Positions 56,919 through 64,000 of a DNA stretch of 64,000 bases are shown here, piece by piece. The translations under genes and the position numbers were made by a program. The notes below the pieces were generated by a model. The model worked only from the letters and a program-made list of their open reading frames with translations. It did not search any database and was not told the origin of the DNA. Location: positions 96,204-160,203 of the forward strand of contig NZ_ATUY01000004.1 in assembly GCF_000420445.1 (NCBI RefSeq), in the 5' to 3' direction. This DNA is from Actinotignum urinale DSM 15805. Its GTDB lineage: Bacteria; Actinomycetota; Actinomycetes; Actinomycetales; Actinomycetaceae. Each line of letters starts with the position of its first letter. Position 1 is the stretch's first letter.

Positions 56919-57848
56919 ATGATGAATACACAACAGCAGGACACAGCACCAACTCCACAATTCATTGTGGACCTCGATGTGTATTCTGGTCCCTTTTCCG
57001 TTCTCCTCGATCTTATTGCGAAGAAAAGCCTGGACGTCACAACCGTTGCCCTTGCCGAAGTAACAGACGATTTCCTCGCATTTATTCACGAACATGAGGG
57101 TTTCGATATTTCGACAATGAGCGAGTTTCTCGTCGTCGCATCAACACTTCTTGATATGAAAGCCGCTCGGTTGCTACCAACCGAGCCTAAGGACGACGAA
57201 GATTGGGAACTTATAGAACAGCGCGATTTTCTTTTCGCAAAACTTCTTCAATATCGTGCCTACAAACAGGTTGCAGACGATATTCGTGTGCGAATGGAAA
57301 AGGAGAGTCTTTCCTTCGGCAGAGATGTTCCTCTTGAAGAGCGTTTTGCGAAGGCTGTGCCGAAAACCCGTTTGAACCTGACCGTTGAGGATTTGGTGAT
57401 GCTTGTTGCGCAGGTGTATGCGCGAAGCGATGCGCCACGGGTCGGTATTGCGCATTTGCATCACCCGCTCGTCGACGTGCCTTCACAGGTCACCTACATT
57501 CGCGACCTGCTCAGTAAGGCACGCGGGACAACAACGTTTGCGGAACTGTGCGCAACGGCTCCCAACACGGCAACTGTTGTGTCACGATTCCTCGCTGTTC
57601 TCTTCCTTTTACGCAACAAGGCTATTGCGATTGAGCAACCCCAACCCTTCAGTCCTTTGATTCTCACCGCAACGCCCGCGGAAGAAGAGGGTGGCATCTA
57701 CGACGACGAAATAGGAAGCTACGGCGGAGAAATGGGAAGCTACGACGACGAAATGGGAATCGACGACGAAGAAACCGGATTCCACAACGCAGAAATGGAA
57801 AGCTACAACGAAAAAACCGGAGTCTACGACGAAGAAACAAGAAACTAG
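56919..57848 (+). CDS. scpA: Segregation and condensation protein A
   Basis: 309 residues. Kleisin subunit of the SMC-ScpAB condensin. D-L-D-V-Y-S-G-P-F-S-V-L-L-D-L-I near the N-terminus, E-F-L-V-V-A-S-T-L-L-D-M-K-A-A-R-L-L, and a C-terminal winged-helix part (about 195-255). The last 50 residues are seven acidic heptads, absent from the family. ATG 56919 or 56922. scpB follows after 37 bases. Confidence 0.93.
   Translation: MMNTQQQDTAPTPQFIVDLDVYSGPFSVLLDLIAKKSLDVTTVALAEVTDDFLAFIHEHEGFDISTMSEFLVVASTLLDMKAARLLPTEPKDDEDWELIEQRDFLFAKLLQYRAYKQVADDIRVRMEKESLSFGRDVPLEERFAKAVPKTRLNLTVEDLVMLVAQVYARSDAPRVGIAHLHHPLVDVPSQVTYIRDLLSKARGTTTFAELCATAPNTATVVSRFLAVLFLLRNKAIAIEQPQPFSPLILTATPAEEEGGIYDDEIGSYGGEMGSYDDEMGIDDEETGFHNAEMESYNEKTGVYDEETRN
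57698..57844 (+). repeat. 21-bp tandem repeat encoding heptads at the ScpA C-terminus
   Basis: Seven 21-bp units: Y-D-D-E-I-G-S, Y-G-G-E-M-G-S, Y-D-D-E-M-G-I, D-D-E-E-T-G-F, H-N-A-E-M-E-S, Y-N-E-K-T-G-V, Y-D-E-E-T-R-N. The stop follows directly. Identity decays toward the 3' end. Confidence 0.88.
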
Positions 57849-57885
57849 GTGCCCAAACGAATGAACATCGGAAGGCTTAACCACG

Positions 57886-58560
57886 ATGAATGAACAACAT
57901 CTTGACGATGCTCAAACCCCAGAGGTGATAAACAATCACCTCGATGAGGATAAACGAGGAAATGCGGACGAAAAGACGACGGAGAAGAATCCCCAACACA
58001 TTACGGTTGTGGACGAGGAACTCCTTGGCCCGCTTGAAGCGCTCCTTTTCCTTGCCGCATCACCGCAAACACCGCAGAGCCTCGCGGATGCCCTCGGAAT
58101 TCGTGAAGAGGATACTCTCGCGCTTCTTCACAAATTGAGCGAAGAATACACGAGGGGCCGGCAACGTGGTTTTTATCTCAAAGAAGCCGGTGGAGGCTGG
58201 CGCTTCTATACACATCCACGATATGCCGATATTATTACGGCTCACGTAACTGCGCGTCAGTCGGGTAAACTATCACAGGCGGCATTAGAAACACTTGCCG
58301 TGATTGCCTATAAACAACCGGTAACGCGCGCGCAGGTGGCAGCAATTCGAGGTGTCAACGTCGATGGCGTTGTGCGCACATTACTCACACGTGGCCTTAT
58401 TGAAGAAACAGGGGAGGGCGCCACCGGTGCCATTCTTTATGGAACAACCCCGTTTTTCCTTGAGGCAATGGGGATGAATTCCCTGAACGAACTTCCGCCA
58501 CTGGCACCATATCTGCCGGAGGCTGACGAATTAGATGATGTAGAAAAGGAAATCCGATGA
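57886..58560 (+). CDS. scpB: Segregation and condensation protein B
   Basis: 224 residues, ScpA partner. Two winged-helix domains: P-L-E-A-L-L-F-L-A...S-L-A-D-A-L and L-S-Q-A-A-L-E-T-L-A-V-I-A-Y-K-Q-P-V-T-R. About 40 polar residues precede the conserved start. Overlaps rluB by four bases. Confidence 0.95.
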   Translation: MNEQHLDDAQTPEVINNHLDEDKRGNADEKTTEKNPQHITVVDEELLGPLEALLFLAASPQTPQSLADALGIREEDTLALLHKLSEEYTRGRQRGFYLKEAGGGWRFYTHPRYADIITAHVTARQSGKLSQAALETLAVIAYKQPVTRAQVAAIRGVNVDGVVRTLLTRGLIEETGEGATGAILYGTTPFFLEAMGMNSLNELPPLAPYLPEADELDDVEKEIR

Positions 58561-59279
58561 GAGAACGTTTACAAAAAGTGATGGCACACGCGGGTGTGGG
58601 GTCACGCCGCTATTCGGAGATTCTTATTGAACAAGGTCGCGTGGCTGTTAACGGGCAAATCGTGACAACAATGGGAACGCGAGTCAACCCCGAAAAAGAT
58701 ACGATACACGTGGACGGAATGCCGATTTCCCTCAACCCCGAACATCTAACGATTGCCCTCTACAAGCCTTTCGGCGTAGTTTCTTCCATGAACGACGAAT
58801 TTGGGCGCCGCGATTTGACAGAATTCGTCGAAAAATACGAACAGCGTCTGTACCACGTAGGCCGTTTGGATGAGGATACGGAAGGGCTGATTCTTCTATC
58901 AAACGATGGGGAACTCACACACCGTTTAACACACCCTTCCTACGAGGTTCCCAAAACCTATGTGGCGCGTGTGGAAGGTAAAGTGACACGCGGTTTGACG
59001 CGCGTATTAGAAAAAGGAATCACCTTGGAGGATGGGCCTATTAAGGTCGATAAGTTTGTGTTACGTGAAGCCAGGGATCGTAACTCTATTGTGGAGCTCA
59101 CCCTCCATTCGGGGCGTAACAGAATTGTTCGACGAATCATGGACGAGGTGGGACATCCCGTCATGGAATTGGTGCGCATGCGCTTCGGAAATATTCAGGT
59201 GGGACGTTTGAAGCCCGGCCAGACTCGCGTGATTGCCGGCAATGAGCTTTCTGCTCTCATGCATCTTGTGGAGATGTAA
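58557..59279 (+). CDS. rluB: 23S rRNA pseudouridine synthase (RluB type)
   Basis: 240 residues. N-terminal S4 domain (R-L-Q-K-V-M-A-H-A-G-V-G-S-R-R) and catalytic G-R-L-D-E-D-T-E-G-L-I-L-L-S-N-D-G with the Asp nucleophile. RsuA/RluB/E/F family; the scpB-linked copy is normally RluB, modifying the peptidyl-transferase region of 23S rRNA. Overlaps both neighbours (ATGA with scpB, TAATG with tyrA). Confidence 0.93.
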   Translation: MRERLQKVMAHAGVGSRRYSEILIEQGRVAVNGQIVTTMGTRVNPEKDTIHVDGMPISLNPEHLTIALYKPFGVVSSMNDEFGRRDLTEFVEKYEQRLYHVGRLDEDTEGLILLSNDGELTHRLTHPSYEVPKTYVARVEGKVTRGLTRVLEKGITLEDGPIKVDKFVLREARDRNSIVELTLHSGRNRIVRRIMDEVGHPVMELVRMRFGNIQVGRLKPGQTRVIAGNELSALMHLVEM

Positions 59280-60382
59280 TGCAATTTCAACGCGTACTCA
59301 TTATTGGTTCCGGGCTACTTGGGGCATCTCTCGGTTTGCGGTTGCGCATGCTCGGAGTTGAGGTGTTTCTGGAAGATAATTCGCCGATGGCGTGCAGTCT
59401 TGCCCGTGATTTAGGGGCTGGTTTTATTGCATCCAAGGACGAGGATATTCGCCCGGATCTTGTTATTGTAGCCGTTCCGCCTGACGTGACACCACGGGTT
59501 GTGTGCGAAACTCTGGAACGCTTTGATGATGCGATTGTGACAGATGTTGCATCGGTGAAAAAACGCATAGCTGAGGGTGTTAATGGGCATTCTCAGGCGC
59601 ATCGCTATATCGGTTCACACCCCATGGCGGGGCGAGAACGAAGCGGAGCGATTGCGGCGGATGCGGATCTGTTTGAGGGGCGTCCGTGGGTTGTGTGTGC
59701 TGGCCCAACCGTTCCACCCGACACGGTGTTGGCAATCCAACAGCTTGCTTTAGAAGTGGGTGCCATGCCTGTGATGCTGGAACCTGCCGAACATGACCGT
59801 GCGGTGGCACTTGTCAGCCACGTACCGCAGTTGGTTTCCTCCCTTGTTGCCGGTACTTTACGTGGTGCATCTGCGAAAGATTTGGGTTTAGCAGGGCAGG
59901 GTTTGCGTGATGTTACGCGAATTGCGAGTTCTGATTCTGCACTGTGGACATCCATCATCGCCGCCAATTCACGTTTCATAGCCCCTATTCTCGAAGACAT
60001 TGGGAAAGGCGCTCTTGATCTTGCAGCCGCTCTTCGCCAAGGTGAAGAAAACCCTGGCGCACCGGGTGTAACCGTGAACGTTGCCCAGGTGATTAAACGC
60101 GGAAATGATGGTGTGGACCGTATTCCAGGTAAGCACGGCGGGGCTCCGGAGCGTTATACTCATGTGTTCGTCCTCATCCCAGATAAACCGGGTGAACTTG
60201 GGCGTCTTTTTTCTGATATTGGTGATATCGGCGCAAATGTTGAAGATTTTTCACTGGAACATTCGGTATCCCAGCAGGTGGGACGCGGTGAAATTTCAGT
60301 GATTCCCAGCGCATCAAAATTCTTGGCCTCCGGCCTTGAAGAACGCGGTTGGCAAGTATTTATTGAAGGTGGCGAACAATGA
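59279..60382 (+). CDS. tyrA: Prephenate dehydrogenase with ACT domain
   Basis: 367 residues. Rossmann motif I-G-S-G-L-L-G-A-S-L-G-L (about 10-21), G-S-H-P-M-A-G-R-E-R-S-G (about 116-127), V-S-H-V-P-Q-L-V-S-S; a C-terminal ACT domain (about 295-365; I-P-D-K-P-G-E-L-G-R-L) likely senses tyrosine. Catalyses prephenate to 4-hydroxyphenylpyruvate. Within the overlapping rluB-tyrA-cmk-der run. Confidence 0.94.
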   Translation: MQFQRVLIIGSGLLGASLGLRLRMLGVEVFLEDNSPMACSLARDLGAGFIASKDEDIRPDLVIVAVPPDVTPRVVCETLERFDDAIVTDVASVKKRIAEGVNGHSQAHRYIGSHPMAGRERSGAIAADADLFEGRPWVVCAGPTVPPDTVLAIQQLALEVGAMPVMLEPAEHDRAVALVSHVPQLVSSLVAGTLRGASAKDLGLAGQGLRDVTRIASSDSALWTSIIAANSRFIAPILEDIGKGALDLAAALRQGEENPGAPGVTVNVAQVIKRGNDGVDRIPGKHGGAPERYTHVFVLIPDKPGELGRLFSDIGDIGANVEDFSLEHSVSQQVGRGEISVIPSASKFLASGLEERGWQVFIEGGEQ

Positions 60383-61044
60383 GCCTCATTATTGCAATTG
60401 ACGGGCCCTCAGGTTCTGGAAAATCAACGGTATCCAAAGAAGTCGCGCGCCGTTTGGGCGGGGAATATTTAGATACCGGTGCTATGTACCGCGCGGCAGC
60501 GTGGTGTGCATTGCGAAGAGATATTAACCTTGATGATAAAGATGCAGTCACCGAGGTTGTGAAAAGCATGGATCTTCGCATGCCACTTGATCCAGATAAT
60601 CAGAGGTTTTTCTGCGAAGGTAAGGATGTTACGGATACTATTCGGGTCAGTAGCCTTTCCCGCATAGTTTCCAAAGTTGCCGTTAATCTTGATGTTCGTA
60701 AAGAGCTTATTGCCCGCCAACAGGCGATTGTGTACAGCGCGGACAAAATCGTCGCAGAAGGTCGCGATATTACCAGTGTTGTTGCACCTGACGCCGACGT
60801 TAAAGTTCTCCTCATAGCATCCGAAGAAACGCGGTTGGCGCGGCGAGCCCGGGAGGTTCGCGGAGGAGACAGCCAGGCACAGATGGAGGAAACCCGCGCT
60901 GAGGTGAGCGAACGTGATGCTAAAGATTCCACGGTTGCCTCCTTCATGGATTCTCGCGAAGGCGTCACAACCATTGATTCTTCACACATGACGATTTGCG
61001 AAGTTGTTGATACTATTCTTGGGTTAATCCCGACGAAACATTAG
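60379..61044 (+). CDS. cmk: Cytidylate kinase
   Basis: 221 residues; phosphorylates (d)CMP. P-loop [10 protein letters not shown] (about 8-17), [10 protein letters not shown] and G-R-D-I-T are intact. ATGA overlap with tyrA. Confidence 0.96.
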   Translation: MSLIIAIDGPSGSGKSTVSKEVARRLGGEYLDTGAMYRAAAWCALRRDINLDDKDAVTEVVKSMDLRMPLDPDNQRFFCEGKDVTDTIRVSSLSRIVSKVAVNLDVRKELIARQQAIVYSADKIVAEGRDITSVVAPDADVKVLLIASEETRLARRAREVRGGDSQAQMEETRAEVSERDAKDSTVASFMDSREGVTTIDSSHMTICEVVDTILGLIPTKH

Positions 61045-61054
61045 GCGGTTGTTC

Positions 61055-62608
61055 ATGAGCGAAAACATCACACCAGATTCTGAATTCTACCCCGAAGGTT
61101 TCTCTCCGGAGGATTTTCTTCCCGTTGAGGATAATGGCACGTTTGTTGCTGGCACCAATGATTTTTTCGACGAGAGCCAGGACGCGGATATCTACACCGA
61201 ACGTATGCTGCGCACGGGACTTGACGAATACGAACTGACCGATGAAGATCTGGCGATGTTGGAAGGGGAGGAGCTTCTTGAAGAATCTCACCTCCCCGTC
61301 CTGGCGGTGATTGGCAGGCCAAACGTCGGGAAATCATCTCTTGTGAACCGTATTCTTGGTAAGCGTCTCGCAGTCGTACAGGATACTCCCGGCGTAACAC
61401 GCGATCGGGTGAGCTACCAGGCAAGTTGGGCGGAACGCAAGTTTATCCTCGTGGATACGGGAGGTTGGGAAACGTCCGTGAAAGGGCTGGATCAGCAGGT
61501 TGCCGACCAGGCCGAGCGCGCTATTGCGGACGCGGATGCTGTGCTTTTCGTTGTGGACGCCATGGTTGGTATGACGAATACGGACGAAGCGTTGGTGCGC
61601 GTTTTGCGTAAATCGAAAAAACCTGTCATTCTTGCCGCGAATAAAGTGGATTCTCCGCTTCAAGAGGGTGATGCTGCGGCGTTATGGTCGCTGGGTTTGG
61701 GAGAGCCTCATTCCGTTTCCGCGCTTCATGGCCGCGGTAGTGGTGATTTATTGGATGCCATTCTTGAGGTTCTTCCCGAAACGACGACGGTCAAGCGGCA
61801 TCATAAGGACTCTTCTTTGAGTCGCGTTGCCCTCATTGGGCGTCCGAACGTCGGAAAGTCCTCTCTGCTTAATCAGCTTGCTGGCGAAGAACGCGTTGTG
61901 GTTAATCCTGAAGCCGGAACAACCCGCGATCCCGTTGACGAGATTATCAGCGTGGGTGGCAAAGATTATGTGTTTGTTGATACTGCGGGCATTCGTCGTC
62001 GTGTTCATCAAACTCGTGGCGCGGATTTTTATGCTTCTCTTCGCACACAACGAGCCCTGGATAACTCGGATCTTGCCCTTGCGCTCATTGATGCTTCCGA
62101 GCCCTTAACGGAACAGGATATTCGCGTTATTCAGCAGGCGATTGATTCCGGGCGCGCGCTCGTCATTATTTGCAATAAATGGGATGAAGTGGATGATGAG
62201 AGGCGTTTTGAACTGGGCCGTGAAATGGATCGGGAGCTGGTTCAAATTCGTTGGGCACCCACTGTGAATCTTTCAGCAAAAACCGGCTGGCACACGAATC
62301 GTTTGGCTAAAGCTATGGAAAATTCGCTGTATTCGTGGCGTCGGCGTATCCCTACGGGAAAGCTGAATTCTTTCCTCCACGATTTGACCTCAGCTCATCC
62401 GCATCCGGTGCGTAGCGGTAAGCAACCGCGAATTCTTTTTGCGACGCAAGCTAGTACGTGCCCTCCGCGTTTTGTTTTCTTCGCAACCGGTTTTATTGAA
62501 GCTGGGTATCGTCGTTTTCTTGAAAATAAATTGCGTGAAACCTTTGGTTTTGAGGGAACTCCGATTCAAATTTCTGTGCGTGTTCGTGAGCGTCGCCAGC
62601 GTCGTTAA
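61055..62608 (+). CDS. der: Ribosome assembly GTPase Der (EngA)
   Basis: 517 residues from ATG 61055 (TTG 61049 also open). Two tandem GTPase domains: G-R-P-N-V-G-K-S-S (about 87-95) with D-T-P-G, and G-R-P-N-V-G-K-S-S (about 262-270) with E-A-G-T-T-R-D-P-V and D-T-A-G; a C-terminal KH-like domain. The 80-residue acidic N-terminal extension is common in Actinobacteria. Essential for 50S maturation. Ten bases after cmk. Confidence 0.96.
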   Translation: MSENITPDSEFYPEGFSPEDFLPVEDNGTFVAGTNDFFDESQDADIYTERMLRTGLDEYELTDEDLAMLEGEELLEESHLPVLAVIGRPNVGKSSLVNRILGKRLAVVQDTPGVTRDRVSYQASWAERKFILVDTGGWETSVKGLDQQVADQAERAIADADAVLFVVDAMVGMTNTDEALVRVLRKSKKPVILAANKVDSPLQEGDAAALWSLGLGEPHSVSALHGRGSGDLLDAILEVLPETTTVKRHHKDSSLSRVALIGRPNVGKSSLLNQLAGEERVVVNPEAGTTRDPVDEIISVGGKDYVFVDTAGIRRRVHQTRGADFYASLRTQRALDNSDLALALIDASEPLTEQDIRVIQQAIDSGRALVIICNKWDEVDDERRFELGREMDRELVQIRWAPTVNLSAKTGWHTNRLAKAMENSLYSWRRRIPTGKLNSFLHDLTSAHPHPVRSGKQPRILFATQASTCPPRFVFFATGFIEAGYRRFLENKLRETFGFEGTPIQISVRVRERRQRR

Positions 62609-62769
62609 ATCCTCGATATGAACTGAGCATTCTCGAGCATTCTGCCGGCCTCGGCAAAAACAAAAGGTCGCCAGCATCCTGAAATCCTAGATGAGTTGTT
62701 GTTCGGTTCTAGAGCAAAACTAGCGTTAGAATCTCGAGGAAAACTGTTGTTCGGCTCTAGATGAGAACT
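62592..62769. repeat. Duplicated 3' ends of der and of the IclR gene
   Basis: For der: GTCGCCAGCGTCGTTAAATCCT (62592-) including the TAA stop recurs diverged as GTCGCCAGCATCCTGAAATCCT at 62667-. GAGCATTCT is also doubled at 62626-62643. For the opposite-strand IclR gene: GTTGTTCGGCTCTAGATG (62746-, spanning its stop) recurs as GTTGTTCGGTTCTAGAGC at 62698-, a 48-base period. Both converging genes thus carry tail copies. Confidence 0.75.
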
Positions 62770-63542
62770 GAGGGGACGTAACCTGCAAGTCTTGCGTCGA
62801 GCTTGTGGACTTCTTCTGCTATCCCGAAGGCGAGTTCCTTACGGTGTTGCGCATCCAGCATTCTCTCGATGGGAGCCGTGACGGATACCGCAACAATTTC
62901 GCCGTTTTTAAACTGTATCGGGACGGCAACGCAAGCAATGCCTTTTTCGTTTTCTTCAAGTTCTTCGGCCCATCCGGATTGGTGTACGCGATGAATTTCT
63001 TCAGTAAAACGGCGCCGTAAATACGGGTTGGGGATTGTTGCGTCAAGATACCAGTTGACCTGTTCCGGTGTTAGTTTCATGGAGGCGAGTAGCGCCCTGC
63101 CTAATGCTGTTCGTACGGCGGGGGAGCGCCGTCCTATGGCGGAAACTACACGAATCGGCCGGTCTGGTTCTACTTTGTCGAGGTATTCGATGTTTTCGTC
63201 GACGAGTCGTCCTAAATGGGTGAGTTCGTTGAAACGATGGGTAATCGCGACGAGTGCGGGGCGAAGGTTGTGAACAATACTCGCACAACGTGTTCTGTAT
63301 TTAATAATGGGGTCAATGCCGTTACTCAGGTAGTAGTATCCGGTTGAGCTATCTTGATCCACCCAGTTTCTTTTGCGTAGGGCCGCGAGTGTGTGGTGGA
63401 CGGTTGCTTTATTGGCGCGGATGTAAGAGGAAATATCTGCAAGTGAAGCGCCCGTGTTTCCTTGGTTTGCAAGGTATTCGACGATGGTGAGGGCTCTGTC
63501 TATGGAGGACAGTTTTGGTTGCGTGCTTCGACGTTGAGTCAC
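62757..63542 (-). CDS. IclR-family transcriptional regulator
   Basis: 261 residues from GTG 63542, which has AGGAAAGGA six bases upstream; the frame is open from a TTG at 63560 that lies in that binding site. N-terminal winged helix (S-S-I-D-R-A-L-T-I-V-E-Y-L...A-N-K-A-T-V-H-H-T-L-A-A-L) and C-terminal effector domain (V-V-S-A-I-G-R-R-S-P, T-A-L-G-R-A-L-L-A). Effector and targets unknown; the divergent neighbour is now an IS element, so its original target may be displaced. Confidence 0.92.
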   Translation of the reverse strand: MTQRRSTQPKLSSIDRALTIVEYLANQGNTGASLADISSYIRANKATVHHTLAALRKRNWVDQDSSTGYYYLSNGIDPIIKYRTRCASIVHNLRPALVAITHRFNELTHLGRLVDENIEYLDKVEPDRPIRVVSAIGRRSPAVRTALGRALLASMKLTPEQVNWYLDATIPNPYLRRRFTEEIHRVHQSGWAEELEENEKGIACVAVPIQFKNGEIVAVSVTAPIERMLDAQHRKELAFGIAEEVHKLDARLAGYVPSVLI

Positions 63543-63637
63543 GTGACTTCCTTTCCTCAATGAATAGAATGTAGAGATTGAACGTGGTGATGTTTCACAG
63601 TTTCGTCGCGATTCACTCGTAATAAGTATAACTGTCG

Positions 63638-63652
63638 TTTCGATATATGAAA
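63638..63652. promoter_or_regulatory. Palindrome upstream of the IclR gene
   Basis: TTTCGATATATGAAA, a TTTC-N7-GAAA inverted repeat 96 bases before the IclR start and 15 bases from the IS end. IclR-family sites are often AT-rich palindromes of about this size. Could be its autoregulatory operator. Confidence 0.35.
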
Positions 63653-63666
63653 TATTTTCCGCCTCC

Positions 63667-64000
63667 TGTACTGAACCCTGAAAGTTGGACGTTTATTTGT
63701 TCAGTTTTTAGGGTTAGGGGTGTTATGCGTTCTGATAGTTCGTTGTCGGTGGAGCAGCGGGCGGTGGCTGTTGATTTGTTTGAGGCGGGCTATGGCTCTC
63801 GAGCCACAGCCAGAAAACTTGGTTTGCCATTTCGGCCGGTGAATTCGCTTTATGACAGGTGGGTTCTTCATGGGAAAATGGTGCTTGTGACACGTGATAC
63901 GAAAGCTGTTTACTCGTGGGAGTTCAAGCGCTCGATTGTCGCTCGTTTCCTTGCTGGAGAGACTGCGAGGCAGCTCGCGGCAGAGTTCAATTTTTCTTCG
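63667..64000 (+). mobile_element. IS3-family insertion sequence, left end (continues beyond the window)
   Basis: Starts TGTACTGAACCCTGAAAGTTGG, read here as TGTACTGAACC and CTGAAAGTTGG, a terminal repeat of the IS3-family type beginning TG. The orfA gene follows. Right end, orfB and target duplication are outside the window. Confidence 0.8.
63725..64000 (+). CDS. IS3-family transposase OrfA (N-terminal part)
   Basis: 92 codons from ATG 63725 to the window edge. Two helix-turn-helix-like blocks are visible: V-E-Q-R-A-V-A-V-D-L-F-E-A-G-Y-G-S-R-A-T-A-R-K-L-G (written residue by residue) and W-E-F-K-R-S-I-V-A-R-F-L-A-G-E-T-A-R-Q-L-A-A-E-F. This is the DNA-binding half of an IS150-like transposase; the DDE domain in orfB would follow by frameshifting. 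Confidence 0.85.
   Translation, partial: MRSDSSLSVEQRAVAVDLFEAGYGSRATARKLGLPFRPVNSLYDRWVLHGKMVLVTRDTKAVYSWEFKRSIVARFLAGETARQLAAEFNFSS

Noticed and set aside
63543..63666. tRNA or attachment site near the IS element
   Set aside because: No cloverleaf or T-loop sequence could be found here or in the other spacers I read.

Overview
The window is about 63 kb of actinobacterial chromosome between two foreign or mobile edges. Gene content and order (DUF3097-hrcA-dnaJ-rsmE-phoH-ybeY-era; recO-uppS; infC-rpmI-rplT-rRNA methyltransferase-pheS-pheT; uvrB; uvrA-uvrC-rapZ-yvcK-whiA-gap-pgk-tpiA-secG; tkt-zwf-opcA; xerD-parA-scpA-scpB-rluB-tyrA-cmk-der) are those of Actinobacteria. The moderate GC content and loss of some usual neighbours suggest a host-associated Actinomycetaceae-like organism (Actinomyces/Gleimia/Arcanobacterium/Varibaculum type); genus and species cannot be fixed from sequence reading alone.

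Layout: 1-1050 is strongly AT-rich and holds the end of a Firmicutes-like sensor histidine kinase, followed by a broken ABC ATPase fragment (1051-1314). 1360-9567 is heat-shock control (CIRCE, hrcA, dnaJ) and RNA/ribosome maturation. 9568-16986 has a membrane-anchored hydrolase, leuA behind a leader-peptide attenuator, recO-uppS and an orphan hisA/priA-type gene. 17305-25187 is translation (infC, L35, L20, rRNA methyltransferase, PheRS), interrupted by uxaC. 25330-26230 is an AT-rich transferred SDR gene with its own terminator, lying between strong actinobacterial hairpins. 26471-32267 carries coaE, a GntP permease, uvrB and a TerC protein behind a yybP-ykoY-type manganese riboswitch. 32325-36207 is a Mn/Zn ABC importer operon on the minus strand. 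37590-49578 is uvrA/uvrC, rapZ-yvcK-whiA and the glycolytic gap-pgk-tpiA block with secG. 49682-54605 (minus) is opcA-zwf-tkt. 54862-62608 is chromosome segregation plus rluB, tyrA, cmk and der. 62757-63542 is an IclR regulator and the window ends inside an IS3-family insertion sequence.

The most striking pattern is not a single gene. Degenerate short tandem repeats, with periods of about 13 to 64 bp, sit at the ends of many unrelated genes. They are copies of a gene's own last bases including the stop codon (15588-16124 gene, gntP, uvrB, a metal permease, tkt, xerD, der, iclR), copies of a gene's first bases (recO), or in-frame expansions within proteins (scpA tail, uvrC linker, metal permease N- and C-termini, hydrolase N-terminus). 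A second pattern is a set of genes (coaE, uvrB, uvrA, and probably the rRNA methyltransferase, parA and rapZ) whose start codon lies 6-7 bases after a -10-like hexamer with no ribosome binding site, suggesting leaderless transcripts. A third is a set of long, nearly perfect hairpins at gene ends, mostly without a U-tract.
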